Assembly: GCF_008014675.1 (NCBI RefSeq)
Contig: NZ_VOXD01000008.1
Span: 62,001 to 126,000, forward strand
DNA from: Neolewinella aurantiaca
GTDB taxonomy: Bacteria; Bacteroidota; Bacteroidia; Chitinophagales; Saprospiraceae
DNA: 64,000 nucleotides
Direction: 5' to 3'
Shown: piece after piece, positions 36,420 to 45,541 of the stretch
Layout: each line of letters opens with the position of its first letter
Numbering within the stretch: the stretch's first letter is position 1
The notes under the pieces: model-generated
Databases searched by the model: none
What the model saw: only the letters and a program-made list of their open reading frames with translations
What the model was told of the DNA's origin: nothing
Translations under genes and position numbers: made by a program

Positions 36420-36462
36420 GATGCTGTGTATAGAACGAGTACTTCGTTCCATGCACAGCATC
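36420..36462 (+). terminator. Hairpin after the efflux operon
   Basis: GATGCTGTG (36420-36428) pairs with CACAGCATC (36454-36462) and GAACGA (36433-36438) with TCGTTC (36444-36449). It is followed by TTTGCTTCT, a weak U-tract. Confidence 0.6.
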
Positions 36463-36504
36463 TTTGCTTCTCCACGGAAACATGCTGAAGCACAGGTGCT
36501 TTAC

Positions 36505-36522
36505 GGCGGGGACGCAGGTGCA
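36505..36522 (-). repeat. Dispersed 18-bp repeat
   Basis: GGCGGGGACGCAGGTGCA, between the efflux operon terminator and the 64-aa protein gene; a partial half-copy (AGCACAGGTGCT) lies just before it. Confidence 0.65.
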
Positions 36523-36711
36523 GTGAATGGTTGAACGAACTGGGGTTTCCTCCCCATAACCTGCTGTTCAACCGAGTGACAACCTCCTTTCAGCCTTATT
36601 TAGTCTTTTTACAAACAACACTAAATCAGCACCTTAAGCCAACAAAACGCCTTCTTCATCTCTTTTATAAGCGCACGATGATTTTATCGTAGAAATAAAA
36701 AACAATCCATT

Positions 36712-36906
36712 ATGGAAGCCACCTGCAAATCTTGTAACCACTGGGAGAACGAAGCTCCTGCTGTAGAAAACAAAACCAACTTCGGAGAGTGCGAAGTACT
36801 TACCGACAGCAGTATGAAGTACGTACTCCCAGTCAACCAGGATGCATCTGCCAGTTCAGGCATCATCACCAGCGCCGATTTCGGCTGCAACCAGTTCGAG
36901 GCGTAA
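36712..36906 (+). CDS. 64-aa cysteine-rich small protein
   Basis: A 64-aa cytoplasmic protein without signal peptide. It has four cysteines, in CKSCNHW near the start, FGECEV in the middle and DFGCNQFEA at the end; C-x2-C-x-H with two further Cys suggests a metal-binding knuckle. A strong intrinsic terminator 22 bases after the stop, and a C-terminal pattern (DFGCNQFE) that I associate with small conserved Bacteroidota proteins, support a real gene. Function unknown. Confidence 0.7.
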   Translation: MEATCKSCNHWENEAPAVENKTNFGECEVLTDSSMKYVLPVNQDASASSGIITSADFGCNQFEA

Positions 36907-36927
36907 GCTTAAGCTTCAAATCAACTT

Positions 36928-36961
36928 AAACGGCCATCCCTGAATCAGGGGTGGCCGTTTT
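36928..36961 (+). terminator. Intrinsic terminator of the 64-aa protein gene
   Basis: AAACGGCCATCCCT and AGGGGTGGCCGTTT form a 14-bp stem (one G-T pair) with a short loop, followed by TTTTGTTT. Confidence 0.85.
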
Positions 36962-37614
36962 TTGTTTATACCCGTTCGTTTTTTAAGGTTCCGGTCACGC
37001 GTGCAAGTACCTGACAATGGTCCGCTACGATTTCAGATAACTCTTGCCCCGTACAATTTTGGCTCCTTGATCACTACTGCGTTTTAGGCGCGTGTGGGAT
37101 CATTCAGCACCTGCGCTTTAGTGCTCTTTCGTCTGGCGGAGAATGGAATGACCGTTTAAAGTCGGTTTCACACCAAAGGGACCAGAAGCAACAGCCCGTC
37201 TTACATGCCTGCCGGGGGCTTACTTTGGAATCATCCAAAGGTGCTATGTCAAGCTCAGATTTTCGGGTTAGCTGCGGAGTCTTTTGGCGGCTGGCTTCGT
37301 TACTCAAATCTTCACTTAGCTACGGCTAAGCTACGGTTGGAGCGCCTTGACAGGCTCCAACCCAAAATTGAACATTGACAGAGCACTAAACGGGATATAT
37401 GACGAGGTATGATGTTCTTCCGCCCCTGCAATGACTGGCAGCACGGAAGTAAAGTCATCTCATTAGCTACAAACTGTAGCGGACCATTCTCTGACGTACA
37501 GACCAGAATCAACCGCTGCGTCAAATTTCGAAAAACATCAATTAATTCCTGCTCACCGGTGAAGGATTTGCCTCAATTTGAAGTCTAAAGGAAAATCATC
37601 AACCTAATATTATA
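36962..37614. other. Gene-free stretch before the CotH gene
   Basis: About 650 bases with no convincing gene. It contains a degenerate piece of the dispersed repeat (AGCACCTGCGC near 37106) and a hairpin with 9-bp arms GGTTGGAGC/GCTCCAACC (37335-37362). The promoter of the CotH gene presumably lies at its right end, but no clear box was seen. Confidence 0.4.
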
Positions 37615-40392
37615 GTGCAAAAATTTCTACCCCTTCTCCTTACCGCCTTTGTTTCAGCCTCAGCGGGGGCTCAGGGTCTTTACGACCTTTCGACCATTCA
37701 GACCATAGAAATCACCTTCGCTGAGAGCAATTGGGATCAATTGCTCGACCAGGCTTATGCCACCACCGAGGATTACATCCTCGCCCAGAGTGTAACCGTG
37801 AACGGCGTCACGATGGACAGTGTCGGGGTGAAATACAAGGGCAACAGTACCTACCAGGCCAACCAGACCAAGAACCCTTTCCATATCGAGCTGGACACCT
37901 ACAAAGATCACATTTACGATGGCTACACTGACATTAAACTGAGCAATGTTGCCAAGGACCCGTCTTTCGTCCGGGAAGTCCTTTCCTACCAGATTGCGCG
38001 CCAGTATATGGATGCTCCCCTCTCAAATTACGCAAACGTTTACGTGAACGGTGAGCTCATCGGCCTTTACAGCAACTCTGAATCCATCAGCAGAAAGTTC
38101 GTCGACAAGTACTACGGCTCGAAGGACAATACCCGCGTAAAGTGCAACCCTCCTGCCGGTGCCGGGCAGGGGACCACCCTCGTTCCTGATCTGCAGTATC
38201 GGGGAGAAGACAGCTCGGCTTACTACGCCGCCTACGAGCTGAAATCCGACAATGGCTGGTCTGAACTGATCGACCTCTGCGACACCCTTGCAAACCACAT
38301 AGACGCTATCGACCAGATTCTCGATGTAGACCGCGCGCTGTGGATGCTCGCTTTCGATAACGTTCTCGTTAATCTCGACAGCTACATCGGTAGTTTCGCG
38401 CAGAACTATTACCTCTACCGCGACGATTACGGGCGTTTCCTGCCAACCGTCTGGGACCTCAACGAATCGTTCGGTGTATTCAGCGATTCCGGCACCATCC
38501 GTTACAACAGTACCAACCAAAAGGCACAAATGAGCCACCTGCTACACGAAAACGATGCAGCATGGCCCCTTATGAGTCAGTTGATGTCTGTTCCTCAGTA
38601 CAAACGCAAGTACCTCGCCCACGTAAAAACGATGCTACAGGAAAACTTCTCCAACGGCACCTACGAACAGACGGCAATCGAATTCCAGTCTACTATCGAC
38701 GAAGCGGTGCAGGCCGACGACAATAAATTTTTCACCTACGCCAACTTCACCAGCAACCTGAACAGCGACATTGGTGGTGGCCCCGGCGGTGGCGGCCCCG
38801 GTGCGGCACAGACTCCCGGCATCACCTCGCTGATGGACGCCCGCGCCAGTTACCTCCTCGGCCTGAGTGATTTTACCCAAACTGAGCCCGTAATCGATGC
38901 CGCTGCGTTATCCAACCCAACTCCTGACCTGGGGGAAACAGTAACCGTAACCGCTAACGTCACCGATGCCCTGCGCGTTTACCTCAATCACCGCAGCGTG
39001 AACGGTGCTCCCTTCGAGCAGATTGAGATGTATGACGACGGAACGCACAACGACGAAGCAGCCGGCGACGGCATCTACGCTACTCAACTTCTCGTCTCTT
39101 CTCCGCTTACCGAATACTACTTCTACGCCGAAAACGACGACATCGGGAAATTCGCGCCGCAACGCGCCGAGCATGAATTTTACGAAATCAGCATAGAAAC
39201 AACAAGTTCCCTCGCCGGAGACCTCGTCATCAACGAGTTCATGGCCTCTAACGACACCACCCAGGCGGATCAGGACGGTGACTTCGACGATTGGATCGAG
39301 CTGTACAACAACACTTCCGAAAGCATCTCCCTCGACGGATTCTACCTCTCCGACGATGCGGGCAACCTGACCAAATGGGCATTCCCCGCAGGAACCACCA
39401 TCGAAGGCAACGGATACCTTATCGTCTGGGCCGACGAAGACCTCGACCAGGACGGGCTTCACGCCGATTTTAAACTATCGGCCGGAGGAGAAACCGTGCT
39501 CCTCATGGACGCAAACCAAGCCATCGTAGACAGCATCTCCTACGTAGACCAGGAGACCGACATTTCTCACGGTCGCTTCCCCAACGGAACCGGTGATTTT
39601 CAGGACATGAGCCCCACCTTCAGCGCCGAAAACACGGACCAGCTCCCCGGTGGAACCGACCCCGGATTCACCACCAGCCCGCTGGCCGGCGACCTTGTCG
39701 TCAATGAATTCATGGCCTCCAACGACACCACGATGTCTGACCAGGACGGTGACTTCGACGACTGGATCGAGCTGTACAACAACACCTCCGAAAGTATCTC
39801 GCTCGACGGATTCTACCTCTCCGATGACCTCGGCGAATTGACCAAGTGGACCTTCCCCGCCGGAACCACCATCGCAGGCAACGGATACCTCATCATCTGG
39901 GCCGACGAAGACCTCGACCAGGACGGTCTCCACGCCGACTTCAAACTGTCCGCAGGAGGTGAAACCGTAGTACTGTCCGACGCCAACGAAGCACTAATCG
40001 ACACCATCACTTACGCAGATCAGGAAACTGACATTTCCCACGGCCGTTACCCCAACGGTACGGGTGATTTTATGGACATGACCCCGACTTTCAATGCCGA
40101 GAACAGCAACGGAATCGTTGGCACGCGGTACACCCCTCTGGTGGGTGCTGACCTGACCCTGTACCCTAACCCAACGGCGGGCATGCTCAATGTCCGGTTG
40201 GAAGAGGCATACACCAACGATCTCCAGTTCCGCCTCTTCGCGACCGACGGCCGCCTGCTGCGCGAAAGCGTTCTTAACCGGGGAGGTATCACCCTGGAGA
40301 TCGACGCAACCAACCTGCCCGACGGTTTCTACCTGCTGTCCCTTGCCGACGGCCAGGCGGTAGAGACGCATAAAGTGGTTGTCCGCCGGTAA
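37615..40392 (+). CDS. CotH-like protein with two lamin-tail domains and T9SS sorting signal
   Basis: A 925-aa secreted protein starting at GTG (37615). After a signal peptide (AFVSASAGAQ) come a CotH kinase-like domain (about 25-420; VKYKGNSTYQ, YANVYVNGELIGLY, FLPTVWDLNESFG), an immunoglobulin-like segment (about 430-530; YDDGTHNDEAAGDGIYA), two nearly identical lamin-tail domains of 157 residues (starting at about 533 and 690; NEFMASNDTT, DWIELYNNTSESISLDGFYL) and a C-terminal sorting domain (LTLYPNPTAGMLNV to VVVRR) of the type IX secretion system. CotH homologues are atypical protein kinases in spore coats; here a surface-attached or released role is likely. A Gly-rich linker (GGGPGGGGPGAAQ) sits near residue 390. 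It is convergent with the secreted-paralogue operon. Confidence 0.88.
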   Translation: MQKFLPLLLTAFVSASAGAQGLYDLSTIQTIEITFAESNWDQLLDQAYATTEDYILAQSVTVNGVTMDSVGVKYKGNSTYQANQTKNPFHIELDTYKDHIYDGYTDIKLSNVAKDPSFVREVLSYQIARQYMDAPLSNYANVYVNGELIGLYSNSESISRKFVDKYYGSKDNTRVKCNPPAGAGQGTTLVPDLQYRGEDSSAYYAAYELKSDNGWSELIDLCDTLANHIDAIDQILDVDRALWMLAFDNVLVNLDSYIGSFAQNYYLYRDDYGRFLPTVWDLNESFGVFSDSGTIRYNSTNQKAQMSHLLHENDAAWPLMSQLMSVPQYKRKYLAHVKTMLQENFSNGTYEQTAIEFQSTIDEAVQADDNKFFTYANFTSNLNSDIGGGPGGGGPGAAQTPGITSLMDARASYLLGLSDFTQTEPVIDAAALSNPTPDLGETVTVTANVTDALRVYLNHRSVNGAPFEQIEMYDDGTHNDEAAGDGIYATQLLVSSPLTEYYFYAENDDIGKFAPQRAEHEFYEISIETTSSLAGDLVINEFMASNDTTQADQDGDFDDWIELYNNTSESISLDGFYLSDDAGNLTKWAFPAGTTIEGNGYLIVWADEDLDQDGLHADFKLSAGGETVLLMDANQAIVDSISYVDQETDISHGRFPNGTGDFQDMSPTFSAENTDQLPGGTDPGFTTSPLAGDLVVNEFMASNDTTMSDQDGDFDDWIELYNNTSESISLDGFYLSDDLGELTKWTFPAGTTIAGNGYLIIWADEDLDQDGLHADFKLSAGGETVVLSDANEALIDTITYADQETDISHGRYPNGTGDFMDMTPTFNAENSNGIVGTRYTPLVGADLTLYPNPTAGMLNVRLEEAYTNDLQFRLFATDGRLLRESVLNRGGITLEIDATNLPDGFYLLSLADGQAVETHKVVVRR
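39211..40112 (+). repeat. Tandem duplication encoding two lamin-tail domains
   Basis: Two direct copies, 471 bases apart in phase (39211 and 39682), encode domains that are nearly identical in protein over about 140 residues. Their DNA is clearly similar but has many silent differences, so the duplication is not very recent. Confidence 0.85.
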
Positions 40393-40421
40393 ACGCCACA
40401 AACATTCTGCTAACCATTTCA

Positions 40422-40484
40422 TTGCACCTGCGTCAGCGCCGTAAAATTTCTCAAGGGAAATCATAGGCGCGGACGCAGGTGCAA
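40422..40484. repeat. Inverted pair of the dispersed repeat between convergent genes
   Basis: TTGCACCTGCGTCAGCGCC (40422-40440) and GGCGCGGACGCAGGTGCAA (40466-40484) pair 18 of 19 bases; the 25-base spacer can extend the stem (ATTTC/GAAAT). It lies where the CotH gene and the leftward operon converge and could end both transcripts. The right arm encodes the last residues (LHLRPRL) of the leftward gene. Confidence 0.8.
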
Positions 40485-41927
40485 ATATTTGTCGGTCCCA
40501 ACGGGCAAGGGCCCTATACGCCCGACTCCGGTTTTCCCGGTGGAGATGAGTACATAACGCACGACCGTTTCCCGGTCAGCGAAGAACCGCCGCATTTGCA
40601 GCGGGGCACTATCGGCTGACGCCAGGTCCCAGCTGATTTTTTCCCGGCGGGGCTTACCGTCGCGCTGGTATAACAGGTGAACTTCCAGCAGATCGGCTCC
40701 TGCGGCCCGGTAGGCAGAAGTGTCGGCTTCCACTTCCATACTGTGCTCGGTGTAGGGAAGTTCATCCGGAGCGGTAGTCAGGTCCAGCAGGCTGGCCCAG
40801 TCAGGGGCTGTTTGCCAGTCTCCCGCCTTATCGGTCCCTTCCAGATTATACTCCACCACCCGGTAGCGGAATGGATGGGTAAGATCGATGGCGTAAGGGA
40901 ACCTCACCTGGCGGGTATGCTCTTCGGGGCGTGCGGTCATGAAACGGATCGGCTTCAGGCGGATGTTTGCTCCGGTGATTCCGGTGGCTTCTATCTCGAT
41001 GCTTTTCATCGCCAGGTCGGGCCGTAATTCATTGGCAAAATCGTAGCACCGGACCTCCAAAAAAGCCCATGCCGGCGGGGCTCCGTCGTTGAGGTCTATT
41101 TTTCGGCTCATATCCGGCCATTTATTCACATCGAGGTCCAGCGGAATGGTTCCCGTACGGACCACCCGGGGGGCACTGGTTGAATCCAGCAAAGTGAGTT
41201 CCCGGAGCAAATCATCCATTACTGCGACCGAGGCCGAATCACCTTCAAGGTCGTACCCCCCTGCCCTGTCGTCGACGGCATCGGCATAGAAGGCATAACC
41301 GATACTGAAGGTAAGGTTGCCGTCTTCTACTTCATCCCACAGCAATTCTGCCTCGTGCGGGCCCAGACGAACGGTGAAATACTTTTCGGTCCAGACATTG
41401 CCCGTTGCGTTATCGCCGTTTTCCAGCCCTGCGGGCTGGCCGATGCGTTGGTAATGACCATCGTTGTCGGCCAGGGGCATTACCAAATGGGCTTCCAGGT
41501 TGGCGATTGGCAGCGGAGACAGCGTAGTTCCCCGCCCCAGCTGTTTCCGGATCTCCTGCAACTCCTGACTGCTCACGGGTTTACGCTCTACGCCAATCTG
41601 CACAAGATTGACGAAGCCCCGGTCGCCCTGGTTACCAATAAGTGCGGTACCGGTGTACCGCATTTGCAGCAATTGAAATTGGGGGCGCCCGTTCTCTTCG
41701 CGCGCCAACTTGAGTTCTCCCGGCAGGTAGTAATGGTGGCGTGGCTTTTCGAGGTCCTCGTAGACCTCAACCCCGCCAATTGTTTTTACCGACGAAAGCA
41801 AGGGTTGCGCCCACCCCAACCCGGGCAGAGCGGCAAGCGCAATGAGCGTCAGCCACCCGGCCAGGAAGCCAGGGCTCCTGCTTCGCAGCTTCAAAACGCA
41901 AGGTTGCGGCAATGATAGTATTTTCAA
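40461..41927 (-). CDS. Secreted-paralogue family member 1 (488 aa), last gene of operon
   Basis: A secreted protein with a long basic signal region (hydrophobic GWLTLIALAALPGLGWAQ). It shares the two-lobe pattern of the larger neighbours: N-lobe YYLPGELKLAREENGRPQF, QELQEIRKQLG, then LGPHEAELLWDEVEDGNLTF; C-lobe FRYRVVEYNLEG, EVEADTSAYRAAGADLLEVH, LLYQRDGKPRREKISW and RRFFADRETVVRYVLIS. It lacks the middle part of the large members. The C-terminus is formed by the dispersed repeat, so the original end may have been lost or replaced. Function unknown. It starts 49 bases after the 522-aa gene. Confidence 0.7.
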   Translation of the reverse strand: MKILSLPQPCVLKLRSRSPGFLAGWLTLIALAALPGLGWAQPLLSSVKTIGGVEVYEDLEKPRHHYYLPGELKLAREENGRPQFQLLQMRYTGTALIGNQGDRGFVNLVQIGVERKPVSSQELQEIRKQLGRGTTLSPLPIANLEAHLVMPLADNDGHYQRIGQPAGLENGDNATGNVWTEKYFTVRLGPHEAELLWDEVEDGNLTFSIGYAFYADAVDDRAGGYDLEGDSASVAVMDDLLRELTLLDSTSAPRVVRTGTIPLDLDVNKWPDMSRKIDLNDGAPPAWAFLEVRCYDFANELRPDLAMKSIEIEATGITGANIRLKPIRFMTARPEEHTRQVRFPYAIDLTHPFRYRVVEYNLEGTDKAGDWQTAPDWASLLDLTTAPDELPYTEHSMEVEADTSAYRAAGADLLEVHLLYQRDGKPRREKISWDLASADSAPLQMRRFFADRETVVRYVLISTGKTGVGRIGPLPVGTDKYLHLRPRL

Positions 41928-41976
41928 AATCTGGTAGTTTTACTTGAGGTTTTATCAGGCTACAGACGAAACGGCA

Positions 41977-43545
41977 TCACTCATTGAACTCAGCGATATT
42001 ATCCCTGATTTGCCGCGATCCGATCACGACCTCTTTGCTGTTGCTGGGGATCCATTCCGATTCATAAGTCGTTCCGTCTTCGAGGTAAACGACCATTTTG
42101 TATTCGAAATCGACTTTCCCGTCGCGGACATACAGGGTTCCGCCGTCGAGTACCGTTCCGTCTTCATTTATAGTGACTGATTCCATTTCCGACTTTTCGT
42201 CTCCGGCAGCAGTAGCCTGGAAAGAGCGGAGTTTTATCCGGATGAGGCTTGCTTCGGTGAAGGCCATCGGGGTAAGAATGGTAAATTCGAGCTGTTCGGG
42301 TTTAGCCACTTCGTGCTGATCGATGCTGCCCAATATTTTTTTCTTGACTACTTTATTGCAGTCATCGCAATCGCTGATGGTGTAATCCATCCAAACGCGC
42401 TTCACGCGGCGGTCCGTGTCGACCCAGGTGGGAATGGTAGTTGCGCCGAAGTTGACGTTAGCGCCCGGCGGTATTTCTATTTCATCAGCCTTCCAGGAGT
42501 AGACGCGGTAGGTTCCGTTCCGCTCCTGCCGGAGGATGTGCAGGTGCCCCAGGTGGATCGGATAATCCGTTGGATTACGCCAGTTAGTGCGCCAGTCGCT
42601 GCCCTCTATTTCGAGATGACCGAAGGTTTCCGGCGCGTCGATTTTAAGGTTGAAGGGAATACTGATACTCGCGTCGGAGCCTTCGGGGAAGACGATGACG
42701 TTGCCGAACAGGCCGATGTTGTTGAAAAACATCGCCATCAGGGCGTCGATCTGATCGGTAGTGAACGAAAGAAGGATGGGCTCGCCGAGGTTGGATGGTG
42801 CCCGCAGGGAAATGTCTTCGGCGGCAACTCCGAACTGGGTCAGGTTGGTGAATTCAATTGCAGGCGGCTGGGCCATGGGGATGGCCATTAGTTCCTTCAC
42901 CCCAAACTGAGCTTCGGGCTTCCCGCGCAGGTCGGCAGTCAGTAGCTGCCGGGCAATGTCCACATCCTGATCACGGAGTTTGGGGCGCAGGACAGCGGTG
43001 ACCGTGGTCCGTCCAGGTCCATTTCCTGTGGCTGCACCGTAGGTAACGTTAAACTCATAGTTGCCGTTGCTGGCCGACCAGCCGAGATTGTATTCTTTCG
43101 GGATATAGTAGTAATAACCCGACTTGATGTTGCCATCGCGCAGTACTGTTCCGTACAGGCTGAGCACCTCGTCTTTTACCCGGCTTACGTCGGTCTGGAA
43201 GTTGTTTTCCAGATCGAAGGGAATGTTCTGTGGTCCTTCGCGTTCCAGTTCCAGGTAGGCGTCGGGATCTTCTTCCGGGGAGGCGGGGGTTGCCTCCGCG
43301 GGCTCCTCCGGTTTGGTACCGGGAGGAGCCGTGGTGATGGTGCCGGGCTTGAAAACTATACTCGGCTTGAACACCGCGGTACGCTTGATGTCGGTGATTC
43401 TCGTTCCGGTAGTGGTCCCAGGTTTTTTGGCATTGATGATGACCCGTCGGTTGTTCTTGAGCTCCGCCGGTTTGGTGGTTTGTCCGGAGGCTCCTGCGGG
43501 GTACAGCGACAGCAAGGCTGCGGCTATTGTTATCAGGTATTTCAT
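41977..43545 (-). CDS. Secreted protein, divergent family member 2 (522 aa)
   Basis: A protein with signal peptide (MKYLITIAAALLSLYPAGASGQ), followed by a Pro/Thr/Glu-rich linker (residues about 55-95). The following region has YYYYIPKEYNLGWSASNGNYEF, which resembles the YYLP motif of the large neighbours; the C-terminal part ends in FEYKMVVYLEDGTTYESEWIP, which parallels their YEYQVTWRLRDGTE. I regard it as a distant paralogue. A C-x2-C (DCDDCN) occurs near residue 395. No enzymatic motif. It begins 4 bases after the 193-aa gene. Confidence 0.65.
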   Translation of the reverse strand: MKYLITIAAALLSLYPAGASGQTTKPAELKNNRRVIINAKKPGTTTGTRITDIKRTAVFKPSIVFKPGTITTAPPGTKPEEPAEATPASPEEDPDAYLELEREGPQNIPFDLENNFQTDVSRVKDEVLSLYGTVLRDGNIKSGYYYYIPKEYNLGWSASNGNYEFNVTYGAATGNGPGRTTVTAVLRPKLRDQDVDIARQLLTADLRGKPEAQFGVKELMAIPMAQPPAIEFTNLTQFGVAAEDISLRAPSNLGEPILLSFTTDQIDALMAMFFNNIGLFGNVIVFPEGSDASISIPFNLKIDAPETFGHLEIEGSDWRTNWRNPTDYPIHLGHLHILRQERNGTYRVYSWKADEIEIPPGANVNFGATTIPTWVDTDRRVKRVWMDYTISDCDDCNKVVKKKILGSIDQHEVAKPEQLEFTILTPMAFTEASLIRIKLRSFQATAAGDEKSEMESVTINEDGTVLDGGTLYVRDGKVDFEYKMVVYLEDGTTYESEWIPSNSKEVVIGSRQIRDNIAEFNE

Positions 43546-43549
43546 GGTG

Positions 43550-44131
43550 CTATTGTTTGATGGAGGAAGCGCTCCCCACGGGTGAAAAACTTACGGAAAC
43601 GGTTACGTCAGAGGAGGAGGAGGCGCTGTTGCTGGTTCCGTCACGGAACCGGTGGTCGACGCGAAACTCGGCCGACTTACCCGTGAGGGTAAGGCCAGCC
43701 ATGTCCAACTCCGACAGCGGGTCATCGCTGGCGACGATGGTGACCTTGAGGTAGCGAACAGCGATGTAGTCTTCCTCGGAGTTGTTTGCTCCGGCATCGA
43801 AGCGCAAGCGGATATCTGCGGAGGAGGGTTTCCCGCTGAGCGAAACAGCTACAGGCGCGCAGCCTTCCACCGTACGGCGGTTGGCATCGAGCAAGCGACC
43901 GATGAGTTTGTACTCCTTGTCGTCGTAGCCCGTGTATTCCAGGCGGGCGGTGTAGTAATCGTGGCCGGTGGCGAGTTCGCACGCACCTTCGATGCTCTGG
44001 GAATCATCCCCCAGTATTCCGGATAAGATGCCAGACCCGGAGTTGGATGGGCTGAGCGGGGAACAATCCTGGGCACCTGCGTTCAGCGCCCAGAAAAGCA
44101 GTAAGACAATCGTCAATGTCAGGTATTTCAT
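43550..44131 (-). CDS. Small secreted protein of the operon (193 aa)
   Basis: A 193-aa secreted protein with signal peptide MKYLTLTIVLLLFWALNAGAQ. The mature part begins with a cysteine and a Ser/Gly-rich segment (DCSPLSPSNSGSG), then beta-rich sequence with YTGYDDKEYKLIGRLLDANR. It lies 6 bases after the metallopeptidase-like gene and 4 bases before the next. The end of its signal peptide (ALNAGAQ) is encoded by a copy of the dispersed repeat (44071-44090). Not recognised. Confidence 0.65.
   Translation of the reverse strand: MKYLTLTIVLLLFWALNAGAQDCSPLSPSNSGSGILSGILGDDSQSIEGACELATGHDYYTARLEYTGYDDKEYKLIGRLLDANRRTVEGCAPVAVSLSGKPSSADIRLRFDAGANNSEEDYIAVRYLKVTIVASDDPLSELDMAGLTLTGKSAEFRVDHRFRDGTSNSASSSSDVTVSVSFSPVGSASSIKQ
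44071..44090 (+). repeat. Dispersed repeat copy inside a signal-peptide coding region
   Basis: GGGCACCTGCGTTCAGCGCC, read on the coding strand as ALNAGA at the signal-peptidase site of the 193-aa secreted protein. Confidence 0.55.
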
Positions 44132-44137
44132 AATTCT

Positions 44138-45520
44138 CTATTTGTTGCTTGCCGTTGCTCCTTGCGGAGTGCGAACGTGCAGATGTTGGGAAAGTCGGCT
44201 GAGCTGATTGCCAACGTGCCAGGTTGTAGCGTTGGGCCGAAAGCCGGTGAGTGTGGCCCGGTGACGGCTGAAGTAGTCGTCGATGTTGGTATCGGTGGCG
44301 GACCAGGTCGTACCCAAAACCGTTTCGAGGGATGCTTTGCTGTCTATCTTGTAGCCGGTATAGTAGTCCAGGATAGCTACGGGCATGAACTGTCCGTGCG
44401 TCCGGGTTCCGGAGGGGTTGCTCCGGTTGTGGTAATTATTGGCAGCTTTGGTGAGTTCTTTGAAGAGCGGCATGAAGGTGTAATTGCTGCTATTGGCCAT
44501 ATCCGCTTTTGCCCTCCGGGTCGCTCTTGCCAACATTGAGGTGCTGCGGAACTGGGCGCAAACCTGGTAGAGGACATTGGCAGGGATCATCTCATTGTGG
44601 AGAATCACGTCGGCCGAGATGTCTCTGATTTTGTAGCAATCTGTGCCTGCAGAACAGCCGCCCGCCGAAGCAACTGAATCTGCCGCCAGGCGGTGTTGCA
44701 GACAGTGAGGCGTAGCCGAAGCGCAGGAAGCGATATCCTCGGCGTAAAGCTTCCGGTCGGCGTTAAGCGCCGAGGTAACACTAAACGCGGGGGGTAGATA
44801 ATAGCGAAAGGCAAATGCGTTGGCGATACCTTCGTCAAATGCACTGTTCCTGCTGGGAATCATTTCCCAGAAAGTATGCCCGCCGTCGGGGCCGTACATA
44901 TTCGTGGTCAGTGTGCTCTCCAACGCAAGGTCAAGCTGGGTATGCACCAATTCGTGGATGAACACCACCTTTTTTTCCTTTTCGGTCGTCCAGCCACCAG
45001 CGTTAAGGCCTGCGGTATTGAAATAGGAACCGATGCCAAAAAGGCCGGTGTACGTTGGGTCGTTTCGGTAGGTATTGCCCGAAGGCCAGGCTGCGTTGCC
45101 GTGTCCGGCGGCGTAGGTACCGTTCCCGGGCATGTAGATCGGCAACGTAGCATGATGGGCACTGTTCGCGTTATCGTGGTAGAGGAATATCCGGACTTTC
45201 TTGCTTGTGATCGCCAGTACTGTAGCAACGACGCGTTGCAACCGCGCGTCTCCGCCCCGGCTGGGTTCGCGCAGCAGATCTTCGAGAAGCGCCTGCAGGC
45301 CATCGTTGTCGGGATTCGTCCACAGCGGGTTGTTGATGGTATCCCCCCGCGAAATTTTGAGTTTATTAATCTCCGTAGCGGCGTAGCCGGGAAAGGCATT
45401 TCCGGGATTGTCGATGTAGAAAAACTCCAGTTTTTCGAGAACGATTTCGCGGTAACCAGCCTCTGCCTGTGGGGTCAGGATCGTCGCAAAAACGATCAGT
45501 GACATTAGTAACTTTTTCAT
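44138..45520 (-). CDS. Secreted HELVH metallopeptidase-like protein (460 aa)
   Basis: A 460-aa secreted protein (signal MKKLLMSLIVFATILTPQAEAG). The zinc-protease motif H-E-x-x-H is present as VVFIHELVHTQLDLALE (near residues 190-205), with a downstream glutamate in SAFDEGIANAFAFRYY (about residue 236) in the usual gluzincin position. Cysteine-rich part CASATPHCLQHR and GGCSAGTDCYKI follows, perhaps disulfide-bonded. I do not recognise the peptidase family. It lies 21 bases after a large paralogue gene, in the same operon, so it may process or act with those proteins. Confidence 0.7.
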   Translation of the reverse strand: MKKLLMSLIVFATILTPQAEAGYREIVLEKLEFFYIDNPGNAFPGYAATEINKLKISRGDTINNPLWTNPDNDGLQALLEDLLREPSRGGDARLQRVVATVLAITSKKVRIFLYHDNANSAHHATLPIYMPGNGTYAAGHGNAAWPSGNTYRNDPTYTGLFGIGSYFNTAGLNAGGWTTEKEKKVVFIHELVHTQLDLALESTLTTNMYGPDGGHTFWEMIPSRNSAFDEGIANAFAFRYYLPPAFSVTSALNADRKLYAEDIASCASATPHCLQHRLAADSVASAGGCSAGTDCYKIRDISADVILHNEMIPANVLYQVCAQFRSTSMLARATRRAKADMANSSNYTFMPLFKELTKAANNYHNRSNPSGTRTHGQFMPVAILDYYTGYKIDSKASLETVLGTTWSATDTNIDDYFSRHRATLTGFRPNATTWHVGNQLSRLSQHLHVRTPQGATASNK

Positions 45521-45541
45521 GTTGGTTGTTTTGGATGATGG

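Noticed and set aside
37335-37362. GGTTGGAGC hairpin as a possible terminator or attachment site
   Set aside because: No U-tract and no neighbouring gene end within 400 bases; a single hairpin in gene-free DNA is not enough to assign a role.
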